Positions 16,344 to 24,843 of a stretch of DNA of 36,029 nucleotides are shown here, piece after piece. Made by a program: the position numbers and the translations under genes. This stretch comes from Bradyrhizobium neotropicale (GTDB lineage: Bacteria > Pseudomonadota > Alphaproteobacteria > Rhizobiales > Xanthobacteraceae): the NCBI RefSeq assembly GCF_001641695.1, contig NZ_LSEF01000094.1, positions 1 through 36,029 on the forward strand. Direction: 5' to 3'. The notes under the pieces are model-generated. The model did no database searches. It was not told where the DNA came from and worked only from the letters and a program-made list of their open reading frames with translations. Within the stretch, counting starts at the first letter, position 1. The number at the start of each line of letters is the position of its first letter.

Positions 16344-16381
16344 CATCGATGGACGTGCTGGCCAAGCGGAGCGAACAAGCC

Positions 16382-18145
16382 ATGTACTACAGCAGCGGAA
16401 ACTATGAAGCCTTTGCCCGCCCTCGTAAGCCCGTTTCTGTCGACAAGAAGAATGCTTGGTTCATCGGTGCTGGTCTAGCGGCGCTTGCCGGTGCGGCGTT
16501 CCTCATTCGCGATGGACATATGGCCGGTAGCCGGATCACAATTCTGGAGCGGTTGATGCTGCCGGGCGGTGCGCTCGACGGGATCAAACAGCCCGAAAAG
16601 GGATTTGTCATTCGGGGTGGCCGGGAAATGGAAGACCATTTCGAGTGTCTATGGGATCTGTTCAGGTCGATCCCATCATTGGAAGTGGAAGGCGCCAGCG
16701 TGCTCGATGAGTTCTATTGGCTGAACAAGGATGATCCGAACTACTCGTTACAACGAGCGACGGTGAATCGGGGGCAGGATGCCCATACAGATGGCCTCTT
16801 CAACCTGACCGGGAAGGCGCAAAGCGAGTTGATCACCATCTTTCTCGCTAGCCCTCGGGAGATGGAGAACAAGCGCATCGATGAAGTGCTTGGGGAGGAT
16901 CTTCTAAGAAGCAATTTCTGGCTCTACTGGCGCACAATGTTCGCCTTTGAGGAATGGCATTCCGCGCTGGAAATGAAGCTGTACCTCCATCGATTCATCC
17001 ATCACATTGGCGGGCTCCCGGATTTCAGGGCACTGAAGTTTACCAAGTACAATCAGTACGAATCTCTTGTTCTGCCATTGTGCAATTGGCTGGCGAAGCA
17101 AGGTGTCGTCTTTCAATTCGGCGTTGAAGTCAATGATGTCGATTTCGAGATCCGGCCCGGATACAAGCAGGCCACGCGCATCAACTACCAGAGGGACGGT
17201 GTCAGCGGCGGAATTGATCTTTGCGCCGACGATCTCGTCTTTGTGACAATCGGGTCTTTGACGGAGAACTCCGACGCCGGCGACCATCATACGCCCGCCA
17301 AAATTTATGAAGGTCCTGCTCCAGCATGGGATCTCTGGCGGCGTATCGCGACGAAGAGCACGGCGTTCGGCCGGCCTGACGTTTTCGGCGGCGACATCCA
17401 TGCGACCAAGTGGGAATCTGCGACCATCACGACCTTGGACGCGCGCATCCCAAACTATATCCGCAAAATCGCAAAACGCGATCCGTTCAGCGGCAAGGTC
17501 GTCACGGGAGGCATCGTTACGGTGAAGGATTCGAGTTGGCTGCTCAGTTGGACCGTGAACCGCCAGCCGCACTTCAAGCATCAACCAAGAGACCAAATTG
17601 TCGTCTGGCTCTATTCTCTCTTTGTCGACAAGCCGGGTGACTTCGTGAAGAAACCGATGCAAAACTGCACAGGCGCGGAGATTACGCAGGAATGGCTTTA
17701 CCACCTTGGTGTGCCCGTTGCGGACATACCGCAACTCGCCGAGACGGGCGCAAAAACAGTTCCCGTCATGATGCCCTACGTCACCTCCCTTTTCATGCCG
17801 AGGCAGGCGGGCGACCGACCAGATATTATACCACAGGGAGCTGCCAATTTCGCTTTCATCGGACAATTTGCCGAGTCGGCCGAACGAGATTGTGTTTTCA
17901 CCACCGAATATTCGGTTCGCACAGCGATGGAGGCCGCCTACACCCTTCTTAACATCGAACGCGGAGTCCCGCAGGTGTTTAACTCAACCTACGATGTTCG
18001 TAAAATATTTGCCGCTATCGCTCGAATATGTGACGGCAAGGAAGTGCAGGTTGAACCAGAGTTTCTGCGCAAACTATTGCTGAAGACCGTTGAGGCTACT
18101 GAACTTAGAGGATTGCTCGATGAACATCTTTTAATCTCCAATTGA
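16382..18145 (+). CDS. ohyA: Oleate hydratase
   Basis: A flavoenzyme of the MCRA/oleate hydratase family (587 aa from this start) that adds water to the cis-9 double bond of oleate to give 10-hydroxystearate. The FAD-binding motif is FIGAGLAALAGAAFLIRDG (residues 28-45). VIRGGREME carries catalytic Glu82, and KLYLHRF carries Tyr201; both match the residue numbers of the staphylococcal enzyme. GSLTENS, TGGIVTVKDSSWLLSWTVNR and FTTEYSVRTA complete the FAD and substrate sites. I choose MYYSSGNYEAFARP because this is the conserved N-terminus and GGAG precedes it by 10 bases. A GTG at 16340, which overlaps the SDR stop and has GGAGG upstream, would add 14 residues. Confidence 0.95.
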   Translation: MYYSSGNYEAFARPRKPVSVDKKNAWFIGAGLAALAGAAFLIRDGHMAGSRITILERLMLPGGALDGIKQPEKGFVIRGGREMEDHFECLWDLFRSIPSLEVEGASVLDEFYWLNKDDPNYSLQRATVNRGQDAHTDGLFNLTGKAQSELITIFLASPREMENKRIDEVLGEDLLRSNFWLYWRTMFAFEEWHSALEMKLYLHRFIHHIGGLPDFRALKFTKYNQYESLVLPLCNWLAKQGVVFQFGVEVNDVDFEIRPGYKQATRINYQRDGVSGGIDLCADDLVFVTIGSLTENSDAGDHHTPAKIYEGPAPAWDLWRRIATKSTAFGRPDVFGGDIHATKWESATITTLDARIPNYIRKIAKRDPFSGKVVTGGIVTVKDSSWLLSWTVNRQPHFKHQPRDQIVVWLYSLFVDKPGDFVKKPMQNCTGAEITQEWLYHLGVPVADIPQLAETGAKTVPVMMPYVTSLFMPRQAGDRPDIIPQGAANFAFIGQFAESAERDCVFTTEYSVRTAMEAAYTLLNIERGVPQVFNSTYDVRKIFAAIARICDGKEVQVEPEFLRKLLLKTVEATELRGLLDEHLLISN

Positions 18146-18569
18146 CGAGAGAAATGTCCCGCCTCCGCCAATGCGCGATGTTGAGAGGAACGCCTGATCT
18201 AAGCCAGCTACAACTGTTTTGCGATCGCCTAGGTGAACCCGACCAATTCGCGGGTCCCTTGGCGACGCCTAAGCAACTAGCCTGCTCAGCAACATCAGCT
18301 AGACGAAGGGGGTGCGGAAAAGCTCTGTATGCGCGCTTCGAAGGATAGCCATAGACATGGGTTGGCAGCTCCTTTCTCTCGATGCTCGTCCGAAATTCCA
18401 GACAATCCATGGCTTGACCCTTCCGTCATCGTTAATGACCTAAAGATCACGAAGTCCTGGTCCTGCGGCCGCTAAAAGAGAGAAGCTCAAGAGTCATGCC
18501 CGCTCCCCGGCAACGGCTTCAGAAAGGTTGTTCTGTAATTATTTAATGGCTTGACTGTGAGCGCGGCGG
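18146..18569. other. No supported gene
   Basis: Frames on both strands run through, but none shows a domain or ribosome site. No clear terminator follows the hydratase. Confidence 0.4.
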
Positions 18570-18705
18570 CAGTTCGGCCGAACGTGATCGTGTCTCGGAC
18601 GTGACAAAACCGACACCAGGAGGCAACGCAAGGTACGTCGAGAGAGCGGCAACGAGTAGATCGTGCAAGTCCAGTCCCATGAAGAAGGGGCGATTCGTAA
18701 TGTCA
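18570..18705 (+). repeat. Dispersed repeat, copy 2
   Basis: Similar to 1749-1882 in the same orientation over about 130 bp with scattered substitutions and small gaps. See that entry. Confidence 0.5.
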
Positions 18706-18995
18706 TTGGGACGGTTGAATGTACGTTGGCGCTCCGAGTGCGATAAGCGGTCGAAAGTCTCCCGTCTGATTGCCTTATCCTCAACGCACTGCCGAGGCTC
18801 ACGATGGCTGTGTTGCTTGTGTCCTGCGCGGGCTGCAGAACTTGAGAGCATGCAAGCTCTTCACGTCAACTTGCGCTTTCCTTTGCGTTTTCCAGCGACG
18901 CGTGCAAGCCGAGCAAATGGGGCCTGTCACTGAACGCGTCACGTTCGACTCCTTGACACGTCCACCGAGCAGGCTAAGGAGCTCCCGGGTACCGA

Positions 18996-19275
18996 TATGC
19001 GAACGGCTCGGTTCGTATGGGCTTAAACTCCATTATCGCCGAGGCAGTGTGGCTTGTGCCCGCGTGCAGGCTGTCGGAGGCTAGAGAGCGTGCAAGCGCG
19101 GGCTATCGTATACGGGTGGCTCGGTTCGGTATGGGCTCAAACTCCATCCGACCAAAACCCGCTTCGTAGACCTCCGGTTCAAAGGCCCCGGGTGGGCGTC
19201 ATCCCGCGATGGCCAGGAGGCCACATTCGACTTTCGTGGTTTCACGCATGTATGGAGGTCAAGGGAGTGCAATGG
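18996..19275 (+). pseudogene. Group II intron reverse-transcriptase remnant
   Basis: Two overlapping relics of the thumb-proximal part of an intron RT/maturase. The first reads ERLGSYGLKLH and then degenerates. The second, from about 19118, reads YGLKLHPTKTRFVDLRFKGP and, further on, ATFDFRGFTHVW. The last string matches the TFDFLGFTH signature of group II intron RTs. The shared string GGCTCGGTTCG-TATGGGCT-AAACTCCAT occurs at 19005-19033 and 19118-19147, a short direct duplication. No intron RNA domain V hairpin was recognised. The relic overlaps, on the opposite strand, the 3' end of the peptide gene at 19242. Confidence 0.6.
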
Positions 19276-19388
19276 TCGCTGCTAGCCCACTTAAAACTCC
19301 CACAACCGCCCAACCATCCTCCCGAAGTTGTAGACGCTTCTTCGGGAGTTAATTCAGTCACACCATAGGCTGCCATATCGGACTTCAT
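19242..19388 (-). CDS. Double-glycine-leader peptide, copy B
   Basis: A 48-residue precursor from an ATG with AAGGAGA seven bases upstream. The leader ends YGVTELTPEEASTTSGG, nearly the same as the leader at 1474-1581, and is followed by a 24-residue core beginning WLGGCGSFKWAS with two Cys. The last part of the core is antisense to the RT relic, so the original C-terminus may have been replaced. It lies 183 bp downstream of the histidine kinase of the MacAB-type operon and on the same strand. Leader conservation against an unrelated core is typical of secreted peptide families. No C39 peptidase is visible here. Confidence 0.6.
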   Translation of the reverse strand: MKSDMAAYGVTELTPEEASTTSGGWLGGCGSFKWASSDHCTPLTSIHA

Positions 19389-19440
19389 TCTCGTCTCCTT
19401 TCAGATGGGAAGATCAGTCAGTGATGTCGGCAGCTCCTGC
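19389..19440 (-). repeat. Segment upstream of peptide B, shared with peptide A
   Basis: Resembles 1582-1640. On the minus strand it closes a frame with SLTDLPI and a stop, directly before the ribosome site of the peptide. That frame extends back to about 19613 with a hydrophobic stretch (TGHVLVILLAASGVGIRIAF), perhaps the end of a lost small membrane protein. Confidence 0.5.
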
Positions 19441-19570
19441 TGCCGGGCAACCATCGTCAGACCGAAGGCGATCCGAATTCCAACTCCGGAAGCGGCAAGG
19501 AGAATAACCAGAACGTGCCCCGTCTGAAGGCCATCTGGCAGGAAATGGAATCGTCGAGCTGCAAGGCAGG

Positions 19571-20884
19571 TTAGCTGCCCTGGCTGGCGTTCGAAAGCAG
19601 CAAGCGGGCGCAAAGACCCTTGGGCTTATTGTCGCGCAGCAGCAGTGATCCGCCATGAGCGGTCGCGATCGCCTGCGCGATCGAGAGGCCCAGCCCGAAC
19701 CCGGCAGTCTCGTCCATGGTGCGGGCTTCTTCGCCCCGCACGAAGGGCTCCAGCATCGCCGTCTTCTTCTCGTTCGGGATTCCCGGGCCGTTGTCGCAGA
19801 CCTCGACGACGATCTGGTCGCCGGCAAGCGACAGTGCGACGATCACCTCGGTCCCGAACCGCGTTGCATTCTCGACGAGGTTTCCGACCGCACGGATGAT
19901 CTCATCCCGCCGCACGGTGACCGCGGCCCGGGCCGGCCCCCGATAGGTCACCGCATGCCCGCAATCGGAAAACTGCTCGCAGACCATCTGGAGCAGGGCC
20001 GCAAGATCCACCAATGTCGGCTTGACGGCGCTCTCGCTGCGCAGCAACGACAGGACGGATTCGAGCATCGACTGCATCTGGTTGAGATCGTGCAATGTCT
20101 GTGCGCGCTGCGTCGGGTCGTCGATATATTCCGAGCGCAGCCGCAGGCGCGTGATCGGAGTGCGCAAATCGTGGCTGATGGCCGCGAGCATCCGCGTTCT
20201 GTCGTTCATCAGCGCGGTAATCCGCTCGCGCATCCGGTTGAGTGCCTTGGCCGTCGAGCGGATCTCCTCGGGTCCGGTTTCGGGCAGGGGCGCGGACGAC
20301 CGGCTCAGGCTGAAATCCTCGGCAGCCCGTGCGAAGGCGGACAAAGGCGAGCTGAGCGCGCGGCCGGCCCATACGCCGAGAAGCGTAACGCTTGCGACGA
20401 GGAACAGCGGCGTGCTCGTCCACAGGCCGCTGACGAACGGCGGCATCTTGGGGGATCCGATGGCACCCTCGAGCACCTCGTCGTTGGGCAGGTAGTACCG
20501 CACCCGTTCGTCCTCCGACGAGGTGCCTCGCAGGATATCGACCTGGCCGTCGAGCGGCGAGGGGACGGTCGTAAGGCTCAGGCCGAGCGGCGGCGCGACG
20601 GAACCCGGGCTGCCCTCTCTCAATTGCAGCTTCAGCCTGGGAAAAGTGCGGTGGATGTTGTCGAGAACGATGCCGCGCTCCGATCGCGGCGTGGTGGCCA
20701 TGATCCGCGCCGCCAGCTCGAATTGCTCCATGGGCCGGCTCGTCAACAGCATCGGCCGGTTGAGCAGGAAATATCCGGCGATCAGGACATGGATCACGAC
20801 GAGCGAGACCAGGATCAAGGCCGCGATCTGGCCGCTGATCCGCCGGAGGCTGAAGAGCGCGACGATGTTAGCTAGCCGGCTCAC
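19571..20884 (-). CDS. Sensor histidine kinase
   Basis: A 437-residue inner-membrane kinase of the EnvZ/OmpR-type group. Membrane helices lie at about 17-41 and 157-175 around a periplasmic sensor loop of about 115 residues. A HAMP region follows (176-228), then the H-box AAISHDLRTPITRLRLRSE with the phospho-accepting His at 238, the N-box GNLVENA (Asn339), the G1 box DNGPGIP (364-370) and the G2 box GFGLGL (395-400). The GTG start overlaps the stop of the response regulator gene as GTGA, so the two are translationally coupled. It probably controls the efflux operon of which it is the last gene; the signal is unknown. Confidence 0.93.
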   Translation of the reverse strand: MSRLANIVALFSLRRISGQIAALILVSLVVIHVLIAGYFLLNRPMLLTSRPMEQFELAARIMATTPRSERGIVLDNIHRTFPRLKLQLREGSPGSVAPPLGLSLTTVPSPLDGQVDILRGTSSEDERVRYYLPNDEVLEGAIGSPKMPPFVSGLWTSTPLFLVASVTLLGVWAGRALSSPLSAFARAAEDFSLSRSSAPLPETGPEEIRSTAKALNRMRERITALMNDRTRMLAAISHDLRTPITRLRLRSEYIDDPTQRAQTLHDLNQMQSMLESVLSLLRSESAVKPTLVDLAALLQMVCEQFSDCGHAVTYRGPARAAVTVRRDEIIRAVGNLVENATRFGTEVIVALSLAGDQIVVEVCDNGPGIPNEKKTAMLEPFVRGEEARTMDETAGFGLGLSIAQAIATAHGGSLLLRDNKPKGLCARLLLSNASQGS

Positions 20885-21669
20885 GGCTGCTCCACCTCCG
20901 GCGTGAAGATGTAGCCGCCGGTCCGCACGGTCCGGATCATGGAGGTGCCTTCGCTCCTGTCGAGCTTGCGGCGCAGCCGGCTCACCAGCACGTCGATGCT
21001 GCGGTCGAAGGCGCCGCCAGGCCGGCCGCGCGTCATGCTCAAGAGGTTGTCGCGGTTGAGGATCCGGCCGGGCCGTTCGCAGAAGGCCTGAAGCAGGTCG
21101 AATTCAGCACTCGTCAGCGGCACCTGAGCACCCTCGGGATCGCGCAATTCGCGCATCCGGAGGTCGATCGACCAACCGCGGAACTTGAGGCGCGTCGCGG
21201 TCGGCCCCGCCGCGGGCCCGCCCGACTGCCGGCGCAACACCGCGTTGATCCTGGCGAGCAGCTCGCGCGGGTTGAACGGTTTCGGCAGATAGTCGTCGGC
21301 GCCCATCTCGAGCCCGAGGATGCGGTCGAGATCCTCGCCCTTCGCGGTGAGAATGATGATCGGCGTCGTGGACTCCACGCGCAGGCGGCGGCAGAGGCTC
21401 AGGCCGTCCTCTCCTGGCAGCATCAGATCGAGCACGATCAGGTCGACCCGGTTCTGTGAGAGGTAACGGTCCATCTCGCGGCCGTTTGTGACCGCGCCGA
21501 CCGCGAATGCGTGCTCGCGCAGATAGCGGGCGATGAGGTCCTTGGTCTGTAGATCGTCCTCGACGATCAAGATGTTATGCGTGCCGTTGGCCATGAGGTG
21601 GATCAATTTCGGATCGTCGATCGGTGCTCGAATTGCGGGCGAATGTCGTGCCCGGGAAACTACGGTCAT
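20881..21669 (-). CDS. OmpR-family response regulator
   Basis: A 262-residue regulator. The receiver domain has the acidic pair in LIVEDD (about 37-39), phospho-accepting Asp81 in VLDLMLPGEDG and Lys130 in YLPKPF. The C-terminal winged HTH (about 165-258) has FDLLQAFCERPGRILNRDNL and DVLVSRLRRKLD. I use the start at 21669, which has AGGA nine bases upstream and leaves 15 bp after macB; a Met at codon 26 (21594) better matches family length but lacks a ribosome site. It is the partner of the kinase that overlaps it by four bases. Confidence 0.93.
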   Translation of the reverse strand: MTVVSRARHSPAIRAPIDDPKLIHLMANGTHNILIVEDDLQTKDLIARYLREHAFAVGAVTNGREMDRYLSQNRVDLIVLDLMLPGEDGLSLCRRLRVESTTPIIILTAKGEDLDRILGLEMGADDYLPKPFNPRELLARINAVLRRQSGGPAAGPTATRLKFRGWSIDLRMRELRDPEGAQVPLTSAEFDLLQAFCERPGRILNRDNLLSMTRGRPGGAFDRSIDVLVSRLRRKLDRSEGTSMIRTVRTGGYIFTPEVEQP

Positions 21670-21684
21670 GGTGCAATCCTACGG

Positions 21685-23646
21685 TCAGTCACGGGTCAAT
21701 GCCACCACGGGATCGAGGAATGCCGCGCGGCGCGCGGGGAAATAGCCGAAAGCGACGCCGATCCCGGTGGAGGTCAGGAAGGCCGCTCCGATCGAGAAGG
21801 ATGAATAGGTGACCTGAAAGCCCGGCATCGCGAGGTTGATCGCGGCGCCAAGGAGGATCGCGACGAGAATGCCTGCGATGCCGGCGATGGAGGAGATCAG
21901 CGTTGCCTCCACCAGGAACTGCTGGAGGATATCGCCGCGCCGGGCACCGACCGCCATCCGGACACCGATCTCGCTGATCCGCTCGGAGACGGACACCAGC
22001 ATGATGTTCATCACGCCGATCCCGCCGACGACGAGGGAGATGACCGCGATCGCCGCCACGAGGAAGGCCAGGGTCTGCGTCGTGCTGGTGATGGTGCGGC
22101 GGATGTCGTCGGTGTTGAGAATGACGAAGTCCTTGGTGTTGTGACGCTGCGTCAGCAGCGTGGTGACGGCGTCCTGCGCCAGCGTCGTCGAGATCTCGTC
22201 GCTGATCCGAAGCAGCACGCTGCGAAGCGCGCGATCGCCGGTGAACTGGGTCTGCACGGTGGTGTAGGGGAGATAGACCGACAGGTTCTGGTTCGAGCCA
22301 AATCCGCCCTGCTGCTGGGCAATCACGCCGACGATGCGGCAGGGCACCTTGCCGAGCCAGATGACGCGGCCGATGCCGGCGGTCTGGTCATCGGCGAAGA
22401 AGGTCTTGCGGGTATTGTCGTCGATGACGACCTGCCGTTCGATGTTGCGTACCGCGTCGGTATCGAACAGGCGGCCTTTCGCGAGCTTGGCGCCCTTCAC
22501 CTGGAAATAGCTCTCGCCGACACCGTTGACCAGCACGTTGGATTCATTGCCGCGGTATCGGACCGTGGTGCTGGTCGAGACCGTCGGCGTCACACCGGCG
22601 ATGAAGCTTTGCCGGCCCAGGGCACGGGCGTCGTCGAGGACCAGCGTCTTGATTTTGCCGGCGCGCGCGTCGCCAAAATCCTTGCCGGGAAAGACCTCGA
22701 TCGTGTTGGTGCCGAGGCTCGAGATGTCGGACAGGACCTTGCGCTGGGACGCATTGCCGAGCGCGACGACGGACGACACCGCGGCGATGCCGATGATGAT
22801 GCCGAGCATCGTCAGGAATGCGCGCAGCCGGTGCGCGGCCATCGAGACCAGCGCCATCTGCGCGGCCTCGCGCAGGCGCCGCAAGGCGCCGGACCAACTG
22901 AGGCCGCTGTCCCAGGAGGCCCGGGCGCTCCGCTCGGGCGAACCCGATGTGTCCGTCGTCCCGGTGCGGCGGTCCGAGACGATCTTGCCGTCGCGCAGCT
23001 CGATGATGCGCTCGGCCCGCGCGGCAACGTCGGAATCGTGGGTGACGATGATGATCGTTCGCCCTTCGTGGTGCAGCTCGGCCAATATCCTCAGCACTTC
23101 GTCGCCGCTGCGCCGATCGAGCGCACCGGTCGGCTCGTCGGCCAGGATGACCTCGGCGCCGTTGATCAGCGCCCGCGCGATCGAGACACGCTGCTGCTGG
23201 CCGCCGGAAAGCTGGTTCGGGCGATGACCACTTCGTTCGTTCACGCCGAGCCGCGCGAGAAGCCGATCTGCGCGCGTGCGGCGCTCGCGCGCCTTCATCC
23301 CGGCATAGATCGCGGGAATCTTGACGTTCTCGGCGGCTGTCAGATCGCCCAGCAGATGGTAGCGTTGAAAAATGAAACCAAAGTGCTCGCGGCGCAGCGC
23401 CGCCAGCGCGTCGGCGTCGAGCTCTGAGACGTTCTTGCCGGCGGCGCGATACGCTCCGGACGTCGGGCGATCCAGGCAGCCAAGGATGTTGAGCAGGGTC
23501 GATTTGCCCGAACCGGACGAGCCGATGATTGCGACCATCTCGCCCGGCTGGATGCTCAAGGAGAGATCGTCGAGCGCGACCACCGTGGTGTCGCCGGCCG
23601 CGAATTCCCGGCGGACGGCATCGAGCGCAATGATCGGATCGGTCAT
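21685..23646 (-). CDS. MacB-like ABC transporter, ATPase and permease
   Basis: A 653-residue fused ABC exporter of the MacB type. The N-terminal ATPase has Walker A GSSGSGKST (42-50), signature LSGGQQQRVSIARAL (146-160) and Walker B ILADEP (167-172). The permease half has one helix at about 270-295, a large periplasmic domain (about 300-525) and three C-terminal helices (about 530-640) in the FtsX fold. MacB proteins do not pump across the membrane directly; they drive extrusion of periplasmic substrates (macrolides, peptides, toxins, lipid-like molecules) through an adaptor and an outer membrane channel. It starts one base after the adaptor gene. The substrate is unknown. Confidence 0.93.
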   Translation of the reverse strand: MTDPIIALDAVRREFAAGDTTVVALDDLSLSIQPGEMVAIIGSSGSGKSTLLNILGCLDRPTSGAYRAAGKNVSELDADALAALRREHFGFIFQRYHLLGDLTAAENVKIPAIYAGMKARERRTRADRLLARLGVNERSGHRPNQLSGGQQQRVSIARALINGAEVILADEPTGALDRRSGDEVLRILAELHHEGRTIIIVTHDSDVAARAERIIELRDGKIVSDRRTGTTDTSGSPERSARASWDSGLSWSGALRRLREAAQMALVSMAAHRLRAFLTMLGIIIGIAAVSSVVALGNASQRKVLSDISSLGTNTIEVFPGKDFGDARAGKIKTLVLDDARALGRQSFIAGVTPTVSTSTTVRYRGNESNVLVNGVGESYFQVKGAKLAKGRLFDTDAVRNIERQVVIDDNTRKTFFADDQTAGIGRVIWLGKVPCRIVGVIAQQQGGFGSNQNLSVYLPYTTVQTQFTGDRALRSVLLRISDEISTTLAQDAVTTLLTQRHNTKDFVILNTDDIRRTITSTTQTLAFLVAAIAVISLVVGGIGVMNIMLVSVSERISEIGVRMAVGARRGDILQQFLVEATLISSIAGIAGILVAILLGAAINLAMPGFQVTYSSFSIGAAFLTSTGIGVAFGYFPARRAAFLDPVVALTRD

Positions 23647-23647
23647 G

Positions 23648-24814
23648 CTAGGGTCCCATCGGCGGGCCCGGCATTCCCCGCGATGCCGTCTGCGCCTCGT
23701 TCGCTTCTCCGGTGACGACCCGTTCGCCTTCCTCCAGGCCGGACCTGATCTCGACGGTTGTGCGATCGCTGAGACCGACCTTGACCTCGCGCTCCTGAAT
23801 CTCTCCGGACGCGCTGGCGACGCGGACAGTGCTGCGGCCGTCGGATCGCCGCGTCACCGCAAGCGCGGGAACGGTCTTCACGCGGCTGGCTTGACCGGTG
23901 ACGATGTGCACCTCGGCCGTCATGTAGGTCCGCAGCGAAAGATCGGGGTTCGGCACCTTGAACACGCCGATATAGTAGATCGCCGTGCTGCTGGAGCTCG
24001 ACGAAGTCGTGCTCGAGGTCGACGTGGTGGTCGAGGAGAAGCTCGCGTCGTTCTTGATGGACTCGGGCGCCGGCTCGATCTGCTCCAGATGCGCCTCGTA
24101 ACGATGATCCTGGTCGCCGAGAATGGTGAAGTACAGTGGTTGTCTTGCTCTGACCTTGACGATGTCGGCTTCGGAGATTTCGGCGCGGACGGTCATCGTG
24201 TCGAGCTGGCCGAGTACGACGATGGTCGGTGCGGACTGCACGGCGTTCACCGTCTGGCCCTCCTGCACCACGGTAGCGAGAACCGTGCCGTCGATCGGGG
24301 CGGTGATGCGGGTATATTCGAGGTTCACCCTGGCCGTCTCGACGCTGGCCTCGGCCCCGACAATCAGGGCTTCCAATGCAGCGATCTGGGCGCTGGTCTG
24401 TCGCACCGTCGCCTCTGCGCTGTCGAAATCGCCGCGCGAGGTCGCACGCTGCGCAAACGTCGCCTGCTGGCGCGCAAGGTTCGCCTCGGCAAGCGTGAGC
24501 GTGGCCTCCTTCTCGAGCTTCTGCGCGCGGTAGTTCTTTAGCGACGCTTCGGAGTTGCGCAGGTCGTTCTGCTTGGTGACGGGATCGATCTGGGCGATGA
24601 CGTCGCCGGCCTTGACGGTGTCGCCGACCTTGACGTTGAGCGCTGTGATCCGCCCGGAGACCTGCGCGCCAACGGCCGTCAGCCGTGCCGGCTTGAGCGT
24701 GCCGCTCGCAAGCACCTCCTCGCGCAGGTCGCTGACTGTGACCGGTGCGGTGATGTAGGACTGCGTCTTGCCCGACGTTCCCGGGAAATGCGCGGCGGCG
24801 ACGACCCCGGTCAC
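23648..24814 (-). CDS. MacA-like periplasmic adaptor
   Basis: A membrane-fusion protein linking MacB to an outer membrane channel. After a hydrophobic N-terminus come the barrel start (VTVSDLREEVLASGTLKPAR), a lipoyl half, a helical hairpin (about 83-165), the second lipoyl half (YTRITAPIDGTVLATVVQEG) and a beta-barrel. A Ser/Thr run at 258-277 interrupts the barrel and is typical of some rhizobial MacA proteins. The GTG at 24814 is the only usual start and lacks a ribosome site. The reading frame and signal-peptide-like sequence (KRLKITAALLAAAV) continue upstream to the end of the outer membrane gene, so the real 5' end appears to have been lost in a deletion. Confidence 0.85.
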   Translation of the reverse strand: MTGVVAAAHFPGTSGKTQSYITAPVTVSDLREEVLASGTLKPARLTAVGAQVSGRITALNVKVGDTVKAGDVIAQIDPVTKQNDLRNSEASLKNYRAQKLEKEATLTLAEANLARQQATFAQRATSRGDFDSAEATVRQTSAQIAALEALIVGAEASVETARVNLEYTRITAPIDGTVLATVVQEGQTVNAVQSAPTIVVLGQLDTMTVRAEISEADIVKVRARQPLYFTILGDQDHRYEAHLEQIEPAPESIKNDASFSSTTTSTSSTTSSSSSSTAIYYIGVFKVPNPDLSLRTYMTAEVHIVTGQASRVKTVPALAVTRRSDGRSTVRVASASGEIQEREVKVGLSDRTTVEIRSGLEEGERVVTGEANEAQTASRGMPGPPMGP

Positions 24815-24843
24815 CGCTGCGGCGAGCAGGGCGGCGGTGATCT

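Noticed and set aside
18105..18410. Minus-strand 101-codon frame after the oleate hydratase gene
   Set aside because: It overlaps the hydratase end, shows no recognised family and has no ribosome site.
19655..20875. Long plus-strand frame (406 codons) opposite the histidine kinase
   Set aside because: Shadow of the kinase gene, with biased composition and no motif.
22141..23427. Long plus-strand frame (428 codons) opposite macB
   Set aside because: Shadow of the MacB gene; the minus strand carries all ABC motifs.
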